NCBI RefSeq assembly: GCF_000732325.1
Contig: NZ_BBIW01000001.1
Location: forward strand, 682,001 to 746,000
Length of the DNA stretch: 64,000 nt
Direction: 5' to 3'
Origin: Paenibacillus sp. TCA20
GTDB taxonomy: Bacteria > Bacillota > Bacilli > Paenibacillales > Paenibacillaceae
Below are positions 1-7,731 of the stretch, in pieces. Position 1 is the stretch's first letter. Every line of letters begins with the position of its first letter. The position numbers and the translations under genes were made by a program. A model generated the notes under the pieces. The model did not search any database. It was not told the origin of the DNA and worked only from the letters and a program-made list of their open reading frames with translations.

Positions 1-323
1 GCCTCAGCTCCCTGCATGACAATGGGATGATTGTACGACAGAGCGCTGTTCTCCAATCTCTCAAGTGTGTTCGTGTGTATAGGATGCGAATATATCATCT
101 CGCCTTTATAGACAACATAAGAACCATTAAGACTTATGAAAGAATCAATACCCAGCTGGGACATGTATTTTGTAAAATAATACGGTGCTCTTCCGGTAGC
201 AATAAAGACGTCAGTCCCTTTTGCCTTCAATTCGTTGATCGCCTCGATCGTATCTTGTGGAATTACTTTCTCATCATTGACTAATGTTCCATCGATATCA
301 AAAAATACTACTCTATAGGTCAT
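1..323 (-). CDS. HAD superfamily (Cof-type) sugar-phosphatase-like hydrolase, 3' part outside window
   Basis: The reading frame runs from an ATG at 323 off the left edge of the window, giving 107 residues of N-terminus. The start is preceded by GGAGG at a normal distance. Residues 8-14 read FDIDGTL, the HAD motif I with nucleophile Asp9 and acid/base Asp11. The following text (TIEAINELKAKG, then FIATGR) is the typical motif II region of Cof/YidA-like phosphatases that act on small phosphorylated metabolites. The cap domain and motifs III and IV lie outside the window, so the substrate cannot be predicted. It appears to be transcribed alone or as the first gene of a leftward unit. Confidence 0.85.
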   Translation of the reverse strand, partial: MTYRVVFFDIDGTLVNDEKVIPQDTIEAINELKAKGTDVFIATGRAPYYFTKYMSQLGIDSFISLNGSYVVYKGEMIYSHPIHTNTLERLENSALSYNHPIVMQGAE

Positions 324-415
324 GGTTGTAACATCCTCCATCGCTGCTGTGTTGTTGTGTGTGTTAAGTACAATTTTCGCTTGTTATCGCGAGGTGCAAG
401 GCAAATGCAGCATGT

Positions 416-1063
416 TTATTTTCTCCCGTAATCAGCCTTGATTTCTCCCCATGCTTTGGTTTCCCACTTTAATATTTTATTATTGTAAGTATGGGTGGCA
501 AGCCATTTCTCTGCCCGATCAATCATATCCCAAATCTGCTGGGTGGAAGCATCCCGCTTCAAGGTCGTTGCCGCCTTCTTCTGTCTGACCCACTTCATTG
601 CATTCACAGAATCACTGTAAATGGTCTTGCTGCTGCCCTGCTGCTGTAAATACGCCAGAGCATGTACAATGGCGAGGAACTCTCCAATATTATTGGTCCC
701 ATTCGGAATAGGCCCCACACTAAACAAGACATCTCCTGTCCGGGTGTCTACACCCTTATACTCCATCGGTCCGGGATTGCCTCTTGTTCCTACGTCCACA
801 GAAATACTATCGTAATCGATTTCAGAGGCAGATATCGAAGCGGATGCTCCCTTATGGAAGCCACTGCCTTGAGATTTGCCTGCGGTGTTTCCCCATATGC
901 CTTTCCATCCGCTGGCATAAGCTTTTTCAGCCTCTGCTCTGGATTCAAAAGCTTTATATTTTGCACCGGTCACTCCGTTCACCTGCTGCTGGCATGCTGG
1001 CCAGCTGGTATAGATCCCGGGTGTTTTTCCTTCCCATACCACATAATACTTTTGCTTCGCCAT
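416..1063 (-). CDS. Ribonuclease H with N-terminal viroplasmin domain
   Basis: A 215-residue protein. Residues 4-50 (YYVVWEGKTPGIYTSWPAC, then KAFESRAEAEKAY) form a caulimovirus viroplasmin-type domain, known to bind RNA/DNA hybrids. Residues 85-215 are an RNase HI fold with catalytic acids visible as Asp90, Glu128, Asp151 and Asp211, so it should cut RNA in RNA-DNA hybrids. A longer start at 1075 is possible, but GGAGGG lies just before the ATG at 1063, and the upstream ATG overlaps that ribosome binding site, so 1063 is preferred. About 20 glycine/serine-rich residues link the two domains. The arrangement matches the eukaryote-like RNase H1 type found in many Bacilli. Confidence 0.9.
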   Translation of the reverse strand: MAKQKYYVVWEGKTPGIYTSWPACQQQVNGVTGAKYKAFESRAEAEKAYASGWKGIWGNTAGKSQGSGFHKGASASISASEIDYDSISVDVGTRGNPGPMEYKGVDTRTGDVLFSVGPIPNGTNNIGEFLAIVHALAYLQQQGSSKTIYSDSVNAMKWVRQKKAATTLKRDASTQQIWDMIDRAEKWLATHTYNNKILKWETKAWGEIKADYGRK

Positions 1064-1129
1064 ATTTCCCTCCATATGATTCCCTAACGCGCGTTATTAT
1101 CTACAATACCTTCTTACGGCCCTGGATGC

Positions 1130-1174
1130 AAAAAAGAACACCTAAGTTCCAGAAGTTATTGAACTCAAGTGTCC
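1130..1174 (-). terminator. Rho-independent terminator after the methyltransferase gene
   Basis: An imperfect inverted repeat pairs 1136-1149 with 1161-1174. On the minus strand it is followed by six T. It lies just beyond the stop of the methyltransferase gene and would end the NUDIX-methyltransferase unit. Confidence 0.6.
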
Positions 1175-1186
1175 TTATATAACCTA

Positions 1187-1876
1187 TCACCTAGATAATT
1201 TAAGCATTTGGTTCGCTCCACGCTGAAATTCGTAAGATACATTAACTAGCTCACTCGCCCATCCTTCTCTATCTACATATGAAAGGACTTCATCTAGTAA
1301 TGGATATCTCCTTCCATCCAGCTGAATAATGGGATAAATCCGAATTTCCTCTTCAGCCACTCTCATCATCTCTTGTAATGTATCTAGATGAAATTGAAGA
1401 GACAAACGCTCACCATACATGAACAAAAAATGTGCACTTAATATCAGATCAAACTGCTTATCTTGAAAGGGTAACTGAGGAAGTGCCGCCTCTATGTAAT
1501 TCTCTGGATTTGCTCGCCTATCTGTTGTACTTAAGTCAAGAGCATGGGTTCGATGGTCTAAGAGATCGGCCAAATTAGAAAAATAATTCCATTTGTACTG
1601 ATCCTGAGCCTTAGACATTTGCTCCATCGCATGTTTGATATCTTCTTTGCCTTTGGCATACAGGATATCCCATGAATAAGCATAGGCAATGTCCACGGAT
1701 TTCGCCTTACCTCCACGTTGATTGGCAACAGCCGTAAAGGAACAAGCTCCGCCTGGACAATCCAAAATACGCTTTGATACAATGTCATCGTTAGAAATTT
1801 GAAACATGTGTTCATATTCTTCATATGAACGCCCAATAAATATAATACGATTCAAGTCTAGGCCACTGTTCTTCAT
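1187..1876 (-). CDS. Class I SAM-dependent methyltransferase-like protein
   Basis: A 229-residue protein. Residues 37-46 (ILDCPGGACSF region) resemble the glycine-rich motif I that binds S-adenosylmethionine, and SVDIAY near residue 61 supplies the acidic residue expected after beta-strand 2. LILSAHFLFMYG near residue 145 fits the motif-IV strand. The substrate is unknown. It starts 7 bases after the stop of the NUDIX gene, so the two are probably cotranscribed, and a hairpin follows its stop. The ribosome binding site is weak, consistent with translational coupling to the upstream gene. The methyltransferase fold is clear, but the methyl acceptor is not predictable. Confidence 0.75.
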   Translation of the reverse strand: MKNSGLDLNRIIFIGRSYEEYEHMFQISNDDIVSKRILDCPGGACSFTAVANQRGGKAKSVDIAYAYSWDILYAKGKEDIKHAMEQMSKAQDQYKWNYFSNLADLLDHRTHALDLSTTDRRANPENYIEAALPQLPFQDKQFDLILSAHFLFMYGERLSLQFHLDTLQEMMRVAEEEIRIYPIIQLDGRRYPLLDEVLSYVDREGWASELVNVSYEFQRGANQMLKLSR

Positions 1877-1883
1877 ACTTCGC

Positions 1884-2363
1884 TCAGCTCACGATATGTT
1901 TGATGCCATTGGCAGTATTAATATCTTTCAACTCAGGAACAACAAATTCAGGTACAACCCAATGCCGCTCTAATTCATTCAGCGGAATCCATTTATACAC
2001 GTAATCTTTGTTCGTTCCTGCAAACTCGCATGTTTTCTTGAAGATTGGATGCTGAAGGGGAAGCTCTAAAAGGAAAAACATTCCTGACTCATGAATTTGT
2101 ATCGTCGGCGAGATCGGCAATTCAATTATATTCTCGATCAGCCATACCTGCTGTTCACTGATGACAGGCACACCAAGCCAATCATATATCATCTTACCAA
2201 TCGTGTACTCCGGAGAATCCTCAGCCTCTACGCTGCCTCCAGGCAAAAACCAATAAGGCTGGTTTCGTTCTCTTTGCAGCAACACTTTGCCTTCGTGAAT
2301 GATTATTCCCCCTGTTGTTGTGTGATATTGAATCGATTCATGTTCATAGGATATCATCATCAC
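1884..2363 (-). CDS. NUDIX hydrolase-like protein with degenerate NUDIX box
   Basis: A 159-residue protein with the NUDIX fold signature TTGGIIIHEGKVLLQRE and WFLPGGSVEAEDSPEYTIG. In active enzymes the box continues with REXXEEXG, where glutamates bind the catalytic metal. Here the aligned stretch reads KMIYDWLG, so most metal-binding glutamates are replaced. NUDIX proteins normally hydrolyse nucleoside diphosphates linked to another group; this one may be inactive, binding-only, or use other residues. A good GGAGG precedes the start. It is the first gene of a two-gene unit with the methyltransferase. Confidence 0.75.
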   Translation of the reverse strand: MMMISYEHESIQYHTTTGGIIIHEGKVLLQRERNQPYWFLPGGSVEAEDSPEYTIGKMIYDWLGVPVISEQQVWLIENIIELPISPTIQIHESGMFFLLELPLQHPIFKKTCEFAGTNKDYVYKWIPLNELERHWVVPEFVVPELKDINTANGIKHIVS

Positions 2364-2590
2364 TATTCCTCCTTAAATACAAAGCGACTGAATGAAAATC
2401 GGTGTCCGTTTGTTCCACAACATACATAGCTTCTCTCAAACCCGTTCTATCCATGCCTACAGTAAAAGACATTCGTAAATATAATAACAAGCCTGATCAG
2501 GGAATAGTTTGATTTTTCAAAAATTTATTTTTATTTTTTTATGTAATTGCTTGAATCAATTTCATAATACCTTGAGATACAAAATAAAAA

Positions 2591-2617
2591 GAAGCAGTGC
2601 ACTATTGCATCTGCTCC
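2591..2617 (-). terminator. Rho-independent terminator after the histidine phosphatase gene
   Basis: A hairpin (AGCAG and TGCA arms with one bulged base) lies just after the stop at 2623. On the minus strand a T-rich tract follows it. The surrounding 2364-2622 gap is very AT-rich and holds no further gene that I can see. Confidence 0.55.
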
Positions 2618-2622
2618 TTTAA

Positions 2623-3264
2623 CTAGGTACCATTCATTCCGGCGGTCTCAGGATAATGTGAAATATCCGCATGAAGCACAACTTCCGGCTTGTTCTCTTC
2701 ATTAAATACAATCTTGCACAAGGAAGCAGGATGAATATAAGGCAAATCCCATAACGTATCAAGCGAGCGTTGCTCGATCCATGTCATCAGTAGTTTAACC
2801 ACGACTGTGTGCGTTACGATAAGCACCGACTTTCCCCGATTTACGTTAAGAATATGCTTCAGTTCTTGCTGCGCTCTGGTCATCGTTTCGATGTAGGTTT
2901 CTCCACCGTCTGCAGCGAACAATTCCGGTTCCTCCCAATATTGCTGATACTTCACCGGCTCCTCTAATTTCAGCTCGTCTCCGGTCCGGCCTTCCCATAG
3001 CCCCAGATTCATTTCCCTCAAGTTATCCGTTAAGGTCACGGGTATGTCCCGGCTGCAGCGGATCAGCTCTGCAGTATGAACTGCTCTGCCGCTAGAGCTT
3101 GTGTAGATTGCATCAATTGGCTTCTCATCGAGCGCTTCACCAAGCCACCTAGCTTGACGAATACCAAGATCCGTTAGCGGAGAATCTTGATGTCCCTGCA
3201 TCTTGCCCAGTACGTTCCATTCCGTTTGTCCGTGCCTTACGATATATATCGTCGTAACTGACAT
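2623..3264 (-). CDS. Histidine phosphatase family protein (phosphoglycerate-mutase-like)
   Basis: A 213-residue cytoplasmic protein. IYIVRHGQTEWN at residues 6-17 is the RHG motif, with His11 as the phospho-accepting residue. Further hallmarks are a second arginine in TSSSGRAVHTAE, the glutamate in LREMNLGLWEGRTGDE and the second catalytic histidine in VLIVTHTVVVKLL. This clade covers cobalamin ribazole phosphatase, broad phosphatases and PhoE-like enzymes, so the substrate is undecided. The SdpI-like gene stops 14 bases upstream of its start, so they probably share a transcript. Confidence 0.9.
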   Translation of the reverse strand: MSVTTIYIVRHGQTEWNVLGKMQGHQDSPLTDLGIRQARWLGEALDEKPIDAIYTSSSGRAVHTAELIRCSRDIPVTLTDNLREMNLGLWEGRTGDELKLEEPVKYQQYWEEPELFAADGGETYIETMTRAQQELKHILNVNRGKSVLIVTHTVVVKLLMTWIEQRSLDTLWDLPYIHPASLCKIVFNEENKPEVVLHADISHYPETAGMNGT

Positions 3265-3277
3265 GTTGTTCCTCCCT

Positions 3278-3622
3278 TTAGTAGGTTCGATCTTCCATTT
3301 CCTTCAGTCTGCGTTCGACGACCACAAACAGGAGCAGATTGAACATCAGCATAAGTCCGACCAGAATGCCAAAGCCCTCCATACCGCGAACAAACCTGGA
3401 TACAAATAAACCGATAATAATATAGAAGAGACCTATTCCGACCATCCAGGCTGCACTATAACGATTAGCTTCCTTCCACATGCGTTCACTCTTCATCGAA
3501 CGATTCGTCCGGTAACCATAAATGTGGTTCATTCGTTTAGGAGGTCTGATTCGCATGAATAGTCCTAGAATGATAAATACAACCCCAACAAAGCTGAACA
3601 CCACAAGATTCTCCACATCCAT
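3278..3622 (-). CDS. SdpI/YhfL-family small membrane protein
   Basis: A 114-residue membrane protein with three predicted helices: residues 5-23, about 55-75, and about 83-108. Between the first two is RIRPPKRMNHIYGYRTNRS followed by a W-K-E-A-N-R-Y segment, the conserved loop of the SdpI/YhfL family (PF13630). SdpI gives immunity to the SDP killing peptide and acts as a receptor with SdpR, but short family members without SdpR are common and uncharacterised. The start is set at the ATG at 3622 because AAGGAGGG ends 5 bases before it; a GTG 18 bases upstream overlaps that site. No toxin genes are adjacent. Confidence 0.8.
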   Translation of the reverse strand: MDVENLVVFSFVGVVFIILGLFMRIRPPKRMNHIYGYRTNRSMKSERMWKEANRYSAAWMVGIGLFYIIIGLFVSRFVRGMEGFGILVGLMLMFNLLLFVVVERRLKEMEDRTY

Positions 3623-3735
3623 AGGCACCCTCCTTTTCACTGCTTAAGTTAGAGGAGCTCTTTGCTGAACTTTGCCGTCAATGATCTACTGGATAACCGC
3701 ATAGGCGATAACTCCATTTTATCATGAAGCTGCCA

Positions 3736-4581
3736 TTACCAGAACCTCTGGTACTCATTAATAATGCTTGTTATATCTATATCGGGCATTTGTAGTCTAA
3801 TTAAATCCAATGTTTCGTAGATGAGCTCCGACAGCAGCTCAATGGACTCTTCCATAGGCAGCTGCCACACCATATTCATCCGATGTTCCAAGTTTATTGG
3901 TTTGATGCTCATCTGCTCATAAATTTGCCCCACACTTTTCCACTTCCCCGGATGATACATTCGGTTTAAACCGCATAAAATGGACAGCAGCTTATCTTGG
4001 TTTCGAAGCTTCCCTTCTATTACGTATAAATGATCACTTCGTTCCATATAGGATGCTTTAAGCACTGGCTCGGGGAAAAAATCGAGATTAGCTTTAATTA
4101 ATGAAGTAGCAAGCTCATCAGGATATTGACTCAGTCTATCTTTCCAGCCACTGATCAAGCCTGCTGGATCATATAATGTTCTTGCCTTAAGGATGCCAGT
4201 CGCAACCGTATGGGTGTTCAAGCTAATATCATAATCTTTTAGCAATGAATCCAGCTTACGACAAGCAAGTCTTTCTGAGAAATATACGACCTCACATTTG
4301 GTCTGTTGTAACCAATAATTGACGGCCAGGGCCTCCTCCGTTATAGCTATGATCTTGCCCTGGCTGATCTGAAGATCTTGTTCTACATACTGCCTTAACG
4401 AATCAGAAATAGACCCTTCTACATAGGCGATAATATCAATATCTGATGAAGGATAGACAATCCCGGAAGCCACGGAGCCTGTAACAGCAATTGCTTTTAC
4501 ATCAGTTACATGATTCTTTATGCTCTCTGACTTTTCTAGTGCTATGGCAAACAAACAACTATGTAAATCCGATCGATTCAT
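3736..4581 (-). CDS. Nucleotidyltransferase domain protein (minimal NTase fold)
   Basis: A 281-residue protein. Residues 31-49 hold AVTGSVASG followed by SSDIDIIAYVEG, the GS and DxD motifs of polymerase-beta-like nucleotidyltransferases, with two metal-binding aspartates. The rest of the chain is helical and resembles the substrate domain of small aminoglycoside or DUF4037-type nucleotidyltransferases. The acceptor is unknown. It follows the GNAT gene by 24 bases and so probably belongs to the thyX-GNAT unit. Antibiotic modification is possible by fold but there is no specific evidence. Confidence 0.8.
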   Translation of the reverse strand: MNRSDLHSCLFAIALEKSESIKNHVTDVKAIAVTGSVASGIVYPSSDIDIIAYVEGSISDSLRQYVEQDLQISQGKIIAITEEALAVNYWLQQTKCEVVYFSERLACRKLDSLLKDYDISLNTHTVATGILKARTLYDPAGLISGWKDRLSQYPDELATSLIKANLDFFPEPVLKASYMERSDHLYVIEGKLRNQDKLLSILCGLNRMYHPGKWKSVGQIYEQMSIKPINLEHRMNMVWQLPMEESIELLSELIYETLDLIRLQMPDIDITSIINEYQRFW

Positions 4582-4605
4582 ACTGCAGGCCTCCTGTCAG
4601 CAGCA

Positions 4606-5031
4606 TTATTCTACATCCGTGTCAGAGGAACGAAGAAGAACATCGTCACGCCCGGTCCAGCCCATCCGAGACCAGAATGCCTTTCCCGTCTCATTCGAGT
4701 CAAGCACCATAATATGCGCACGCTGTATGCCTGCTTCCCGCAGTAATGCTATAGCATGGCGGACTAAATTTTTGGCAATGGACTGTCCCCGAAATTCAGG
4801 CTCCACTGCCAGATGATACAGATATCCTCTTCTTCCGTCATGACCGGAGAGCAGTGTTCCTATGACCCTTCCACTGTAGACCGCTACCTGACTGAAGCCT
4901 TGATTCCGTTCGAGGTACAGCTGTATCGACTCTCTGGAATCCGCACTACTGAGTCCCATCCCTTCCGTCTTATTCCAGAGAGCGAAGCTCTCTTCGTAAT
5001 CTTCTATTACCATTTCACGAAATTCAATCAT
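4606..5031 (-). CDS. GNAT family N-acetyltransferase
   Basis: A 141-residue protein with a full GNAT core. GYLYHLAVEPEFRGQSIAKNL contains the beta-4 strand and the Q/R-x-x-G-x-G/A acetyl-CoA loop (RGQSIA), and GIQRAHIMVLDSNETGKAFW is the C-terminal strand and helix. It is most like RimI/YpeA-type acetyltransferases of unknown substrate. It starts one base after the thyX stop, and its ribosome binding site (GGAGG) lies inside the last thyX codons, so translation is coupled. Confidence 0.85.
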   Translation of the reverse strand: MIEFREMVIEDYEESFALWNKTEGMGLSSADSRESIQLYLERNQGFSQVAVYSGRVIGTLLSGHDGRRGYLYHLAVEPEFRGQSIAKNLVRHAIALLREAGIQRAHIMVLDSNETGKAFWSRMGWTGRDDVLLRSSDTDVE

Positions 5032-5032
5032 G

Positions 5033-5761
5033 TTAAGCTTCCTCCACTGTTATGCTGCCCAGCTCGACCATCTCTTTAAGTGCATACGGAAAAAGGGATT
5101 CACTTAAGTTCAAAATGGCTTTGGCATACAGCTGTATTTCTTTCTGCGCATCATGCATCAGACGCTGGTTCAGGAAATGACAAACGGACTGGAGAGACGC
5201 CGTCCAATACCAACGGATGTACATTCCGTATGAAGGCAAAAACAATCTGGCCTGTTCAGCACACACTCCCCTCTGAAGTGCTTCCTCATATTTCTGTACA
5301 CCCAGCTCTATGTAATCGATTAACTCCTGAGTCAGCTTCGTTCCTTCTTCCATGGATAGCGGCGCTCCACTGCCTTGCTTTGAATTCTCCGGTGCACTTC
5401 TCCACTCATGATGCTGTGGGATATAGAATTCCGGCTCTTCTGTTATGTACCTGCGGCTGGATTCATTCCAGGCCTCCATACTATCGCCTGTTCCCTCCAT
5501 ATGACTTGATCCAATGACATATTTCCACCACTGTCTGGCTACCATGAGCGGAGCATAAACCTCAAACTGAAGCACTACATGACGAAACGGAGAGGTATGT
5601 CCCTCTCTTGCCAGGAACTGAATAAGCCGGATATCTCGATCCGATAGTGTGGTAGACTCCTTCGCATAGGATACTCTGGCCGCGTTGACAATGGTCAGGT
5701 CAGAGCCCATATGATTCACCAGCCTGACATAGCCTTTGTCCAGCACTTGTTCAAATGACAT
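5033..5761 (-). CDS. thyX: Flavin-dependent thymidylate synthase ThyX
   Basis: A 242-residue enzyme that makes dTMP from dUMP with methylenetetrahydrofolate and NADPH through FAD. FLAREGHTSPFRHVVLQFEV and the later ARQWWKY with WNESSRRY correspond to the ThyX signature. In classic ThyX the first part reads RHR; here it is RQW, and about 20 residues separate it from the NESSRRY half. This spread form is shared by some Bacilli as far as I recall. LPSYGMYIRWYWTASLQSVCHFLNQR is the conserved C-terminal dUMP-binding region. First gene of the thyX-GNAT-nucleotidyltransferase unit. Whether the genome also has ThyA cannot be seen here. Confidence 0.9.
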   Translation of the reverse strand: MSFEQVLDKGYVRLVNHMGSDLTIVNAARVSYAKESTTLSDRDIRLIQFLAREGHTSPFRHVVLQFEVYAPLMVARQWWKYVIGSSHMEGTGDSMEAWNESSRRYITEEPEFYIPQHHEWRSAPENSKQGSGAPLSMEEGTKLTQELIDYIELGVQKYEEALQRGVCAEQARLFLPSYGMYIRWYWTASLQSVCHFLNQRLMHDAQKEIQLYAKAILNLSESLFPYALKEMVELGSITVEEA

Positions 5762-5836
5762 GGATATACCTTCTTTCTCTGATTCATTCTCACTATTTTA
5801 CTGGATTTTCCAGTGCGGTACCAGCTAACTTTTTCA

Positions 5837-5875
5837 TAAAAAAACACCTCTTTTTCTTATACAAAAGAGGTGTTT
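5837..5875 (-). terminator. Rho-independent terminator after the DinB gene
   Basis: A 12-13 bp stem (AAACACCTCTTTT paired with AAAAGAGGTGTTT) lies between the DinB-like gene stop and the thyX start. On the minus strand it is followed by a T run, and the A run on the other side makes it look bidirectional. Confidence 0.85.
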
Positions 5876-5951
5876 AATCTGAGCATAAGAGCATTTATTA
5901 CAGACTTATCTCTTGTCATTCTCAAATGGCAGGAGGCGGTCTAAGTTAATT

Positions 5952-6416
5952 CTAGTTGGCTGATCCATCCAAGCTTAGGCCCCTCAATATTAAATTTGCA
6001 GTTATCGGAGGAAGTCCCATCTGACGTGACCATACCGATAATTGGCCTACATGGTGAATTTCGTGTACTGCCACATGACGGATAACCTCGGCATATGAGA
6101 ATGAAAAAAACATCTTACGATCCATTTCATCAGACCATTGCTTTACAATCGTTTCAACCTGAGGGCGACAGCGCTGTGACAGCGCTTTTATTTCTTCTAA
6201 CGAAGAATAGTCCTCGTAAGTATAATGAAACTCCGGAACGCCTTGAAGTCCATTTATCCACGCTTGCTCAATATCTACGATATGAAAAAGGGTTCGCAAA
6301 ATGCTGCCCAGGCCTCCTTCCCGTTCCCTCACCAGTTCCTCTTCAGAGATCCGACTGCACCAGTCGAACCACTCTTCACGTACCTGCCAATTATATTCGA
6401 ACAGCATTTGCATCAT
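5952..6416 (-). CDS. DinB/YfiT-like family protein
   Basis: A 154-residue four-helix-bundle protein. The three metal-binding histidines of the DinB fold fit LFHIVDIEQAWI near residue 46 and HEIHHVGQLSVWSRQMG near residue 130. Members include metal-dependent thiol transferases (bacillithiol or mycothiol S-transferases) and uncharacterised damage-inducible proteins. ATG at 6416 is favoured over a GTG 3 bases upstream because GGAG lies 7 bases before it. The function is not resolved beyond the fold. A terminator follows. Confidence 0.8.
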   Translation of the reverse strand: MMQMLFEYNWQVREEWFDWCSRISEEELVREREGGLGSILRTLFHIVDIEQAWINGLQGVPEFHYTYEDYSSLEEIKALSQRCRPQVETIVKQWSDEMDRKMFFSFSYAEVIRHVAVHEIHHVGQLSVWSRQMGLPPITANLILRGLSLDGSAN

Positions 6417-6441
6417 CACTCAGCTCCATTTAAATGAAATG

Positions 6442-7023
6442 CTAAGCAGTTACAATATCGCGTTGTCTATATGGGTAATCCATTTGCTTTCTAATCTGTT
6501 GAACCTGTTCATCTGGAACAAAGAGACCGAGCACATACAGACCAAGATCAATTGAAGCGGCTACCCCTCCGCCAGTAATGACATGTCCATCCCGCACAAG
6601 CCGGGATTTAACGACTTCCTTGCAATAAGGAGCAAGCAAATCATAATGGAAAGGATGTGTTGTCGCTCTCTTATCTGTCAGAAACCCAGCGGCACCGAGC
6701 AGTAACGAACCAGTACATGCAGACACTTTGAATTTCGTGCCAGCGGCTCCTTTAAACCAGTTCATAAACTCATCATCGGATTGAAGGGTTCGTGTTCCTG
6801 ATCCTCCGGGGACAAATACCATATCATAATCCTTTAAATCGGGCTTTACTCTCGTTACCTTCACCATCATCCCATGCTCGTCACTAACTTCCTCGTGAAT
6901 TCCGCATATGTCCCATGTAGTGTCATTCATTTCTGTACAAGATTTTAACCTGGCAATGACATCATAAAATCCGATAAAATCCAAAAAAGTCATGCCATTA
7001 AACACTACCATTGCTATCTTCAC
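6442..7023 (-). CDS. DJ-1/PfpI family protein (class I glutamine amidotransferase-like)
   Basis: A 193-residue protein. VPGGSGTRTL near residues 71-80 and KVSACTGSLLLGAAG near 99-112 mark the fold; Cys103 sits in the nucleophile elbow. The TTHPFHYDLLAPY stretch after the elbow is typical of the isonitrile hydratase/PfpI-like clade, which includes AraC-associated amidotransferase-like proteins. The start is placed at a GTG (7023) with GAGAGG 8 bases upstream; an alternative in-frame start further upstream lacks a convincing site. The enzyme activity (isocyanide hydratase, glyoxalase or chaperone) cannot be decided from sequence. Confidence 0.8.
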   Translation of the reverse strand: MKIAMVVFNGMTFLDFIGFYDVIARLKSCTEMNDTTWDICGIHEEVSDEHGMMVKVTRVKPDLKDYDMVFVPGGSGTRTLQSDDEFMNWFKGAAGTKFKVSACTGSLLLGAAGFLTDKRATTHPFHYDLLAPYCKEVVKSRLVRDGHVITGGGVAASIDLGLYVLGLFVPDEQVQQIRKQMDYPYRQRDIVTA

Positions 7024-7431
7024 ATCGAACACCTCTCTCGATAAATGATCTTGAAAAGGCACTACACCCTTATTATAGGTTAATTTGTATTTTTTGTATC
7101 CATTTCATTACTCATCAGCAGGTGATTTTGAAACCTATTCAATGTACATTCACCAATGATGAGGAGCAAGAATCACCCGGCCAAAATGATCAAACCCAAG
7201 CATTCGTTGATGGAGCCTTCTACAGCAGGTCCAACTCAAAATAAAAAGGTCCGAACTCTGCTTCGCCAAGCAATGCAGTATCGGACCTATTTACTCTCCC
7301 CTACTTCCTCGGATAGGTGGGGGCACCCTTTCTTGCCGGCTCATATGCGAAGGAAACGAAATGCTTAGAGGTTGTCTTGTCCAGTTCAAGCACTTCTCCT
7401 GCCTTTTTTCAATTCTGTCCTCCCTCAGATC
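7024..7431. other. Intergenic stretch without a convincing gene
   Basis: This 408-base gap separates the DJ-1 gene from the DUF6171 gene. It contains the terminator at 7247-7288. A 30-codon minus-strand frame (7301-7393, GTG start) with AGGAG only 2 bases upstream was seen but is too weak to call as a gene. I see no RNA gene or repeat. Confidence 0.6.
7243..7288 (-). terminator. Rho-independent terminator downstream of the DUF6171 gene
   Basis: AGGTCCGA at 7247-7254 pairs with TCGGACCT at 7281-7288, with further pairing inside the loop (CTCTG/CAG). On the minus strand the hairpin is followed by TTTTTATTTT. It lies about 140 bases after the stop of the gene at 7432. Confidence 0.75.
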
Positions 7432-7725
7432 CTACCTCTCCCACTTAGGCTCAAACGGATATGGACATGTCGCCTCCAGCACCTTCGCCTTCAATGGAAT
7501 GAGACAGCCGCAATATCGGCAGGTCGTCCCATACATGAAGCCGTCACAGCTCCTGCATACAGCCAGGCGCTCTCGGTATAGCTCACGGCTGGCTTCCTCC
7601 TTACCTGTATTGCTCTCGGTATAAGCCTCCTCCAGCTGCTCCAGTTCAGATTCACTGACATGAACGCTTGCAGTACAGCCCTTGCAGAGCTCCGTTTCAG
7701 ATCTCGTCGCCATCTTGGAAGTCAC
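7432..7725 (-). CDS. DUF6171-like zinc-ribbon protein
   Basis: A 97-residue protein with cysteine pairs CKGC near residue 14, CRSC near 57 and CRYCGC near 68, plus a final Cys in ATCPYPFEPKW. The spacing suggests one or two zinc sites. The C-terminal half (YGTTCRYCGCLIPLKAKV) matches what I recall of DUF6171 proteins of Bacilli, which have no assigned role. It lies 6 bases after the upstream GH51 stop, so it may be co-transcribed with that gene. Start choice is uncertain: a GTG at 7725 or an ATG 12 bases later. Confidence 0.7.
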   Translation of the reverse strand: MTSKMATRSETELCKGCTASVHVSESELEQLEEAYTESNTGKEEASRELYRERLAVCRSCDGFMYGTTCRYCGCLIPLKAKVLEATCPYPFEPKWER

Positions 7726-7731
7726 CCTTTC

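Noticed and set aside
3278..3622. SdpI-like protein as part of a cannibalism-toxin immunity locus
   Set aside because: No SdpC-like toxin or SdpR-like repressor lies nearby; family members without them are common.
7301..7393. 30-codon minus-strand frame with a GTG start next to AGGAG
   Set aside because: Ribosome site is only 2 bases from the start, and there is no recognisable protein character; could be chance.
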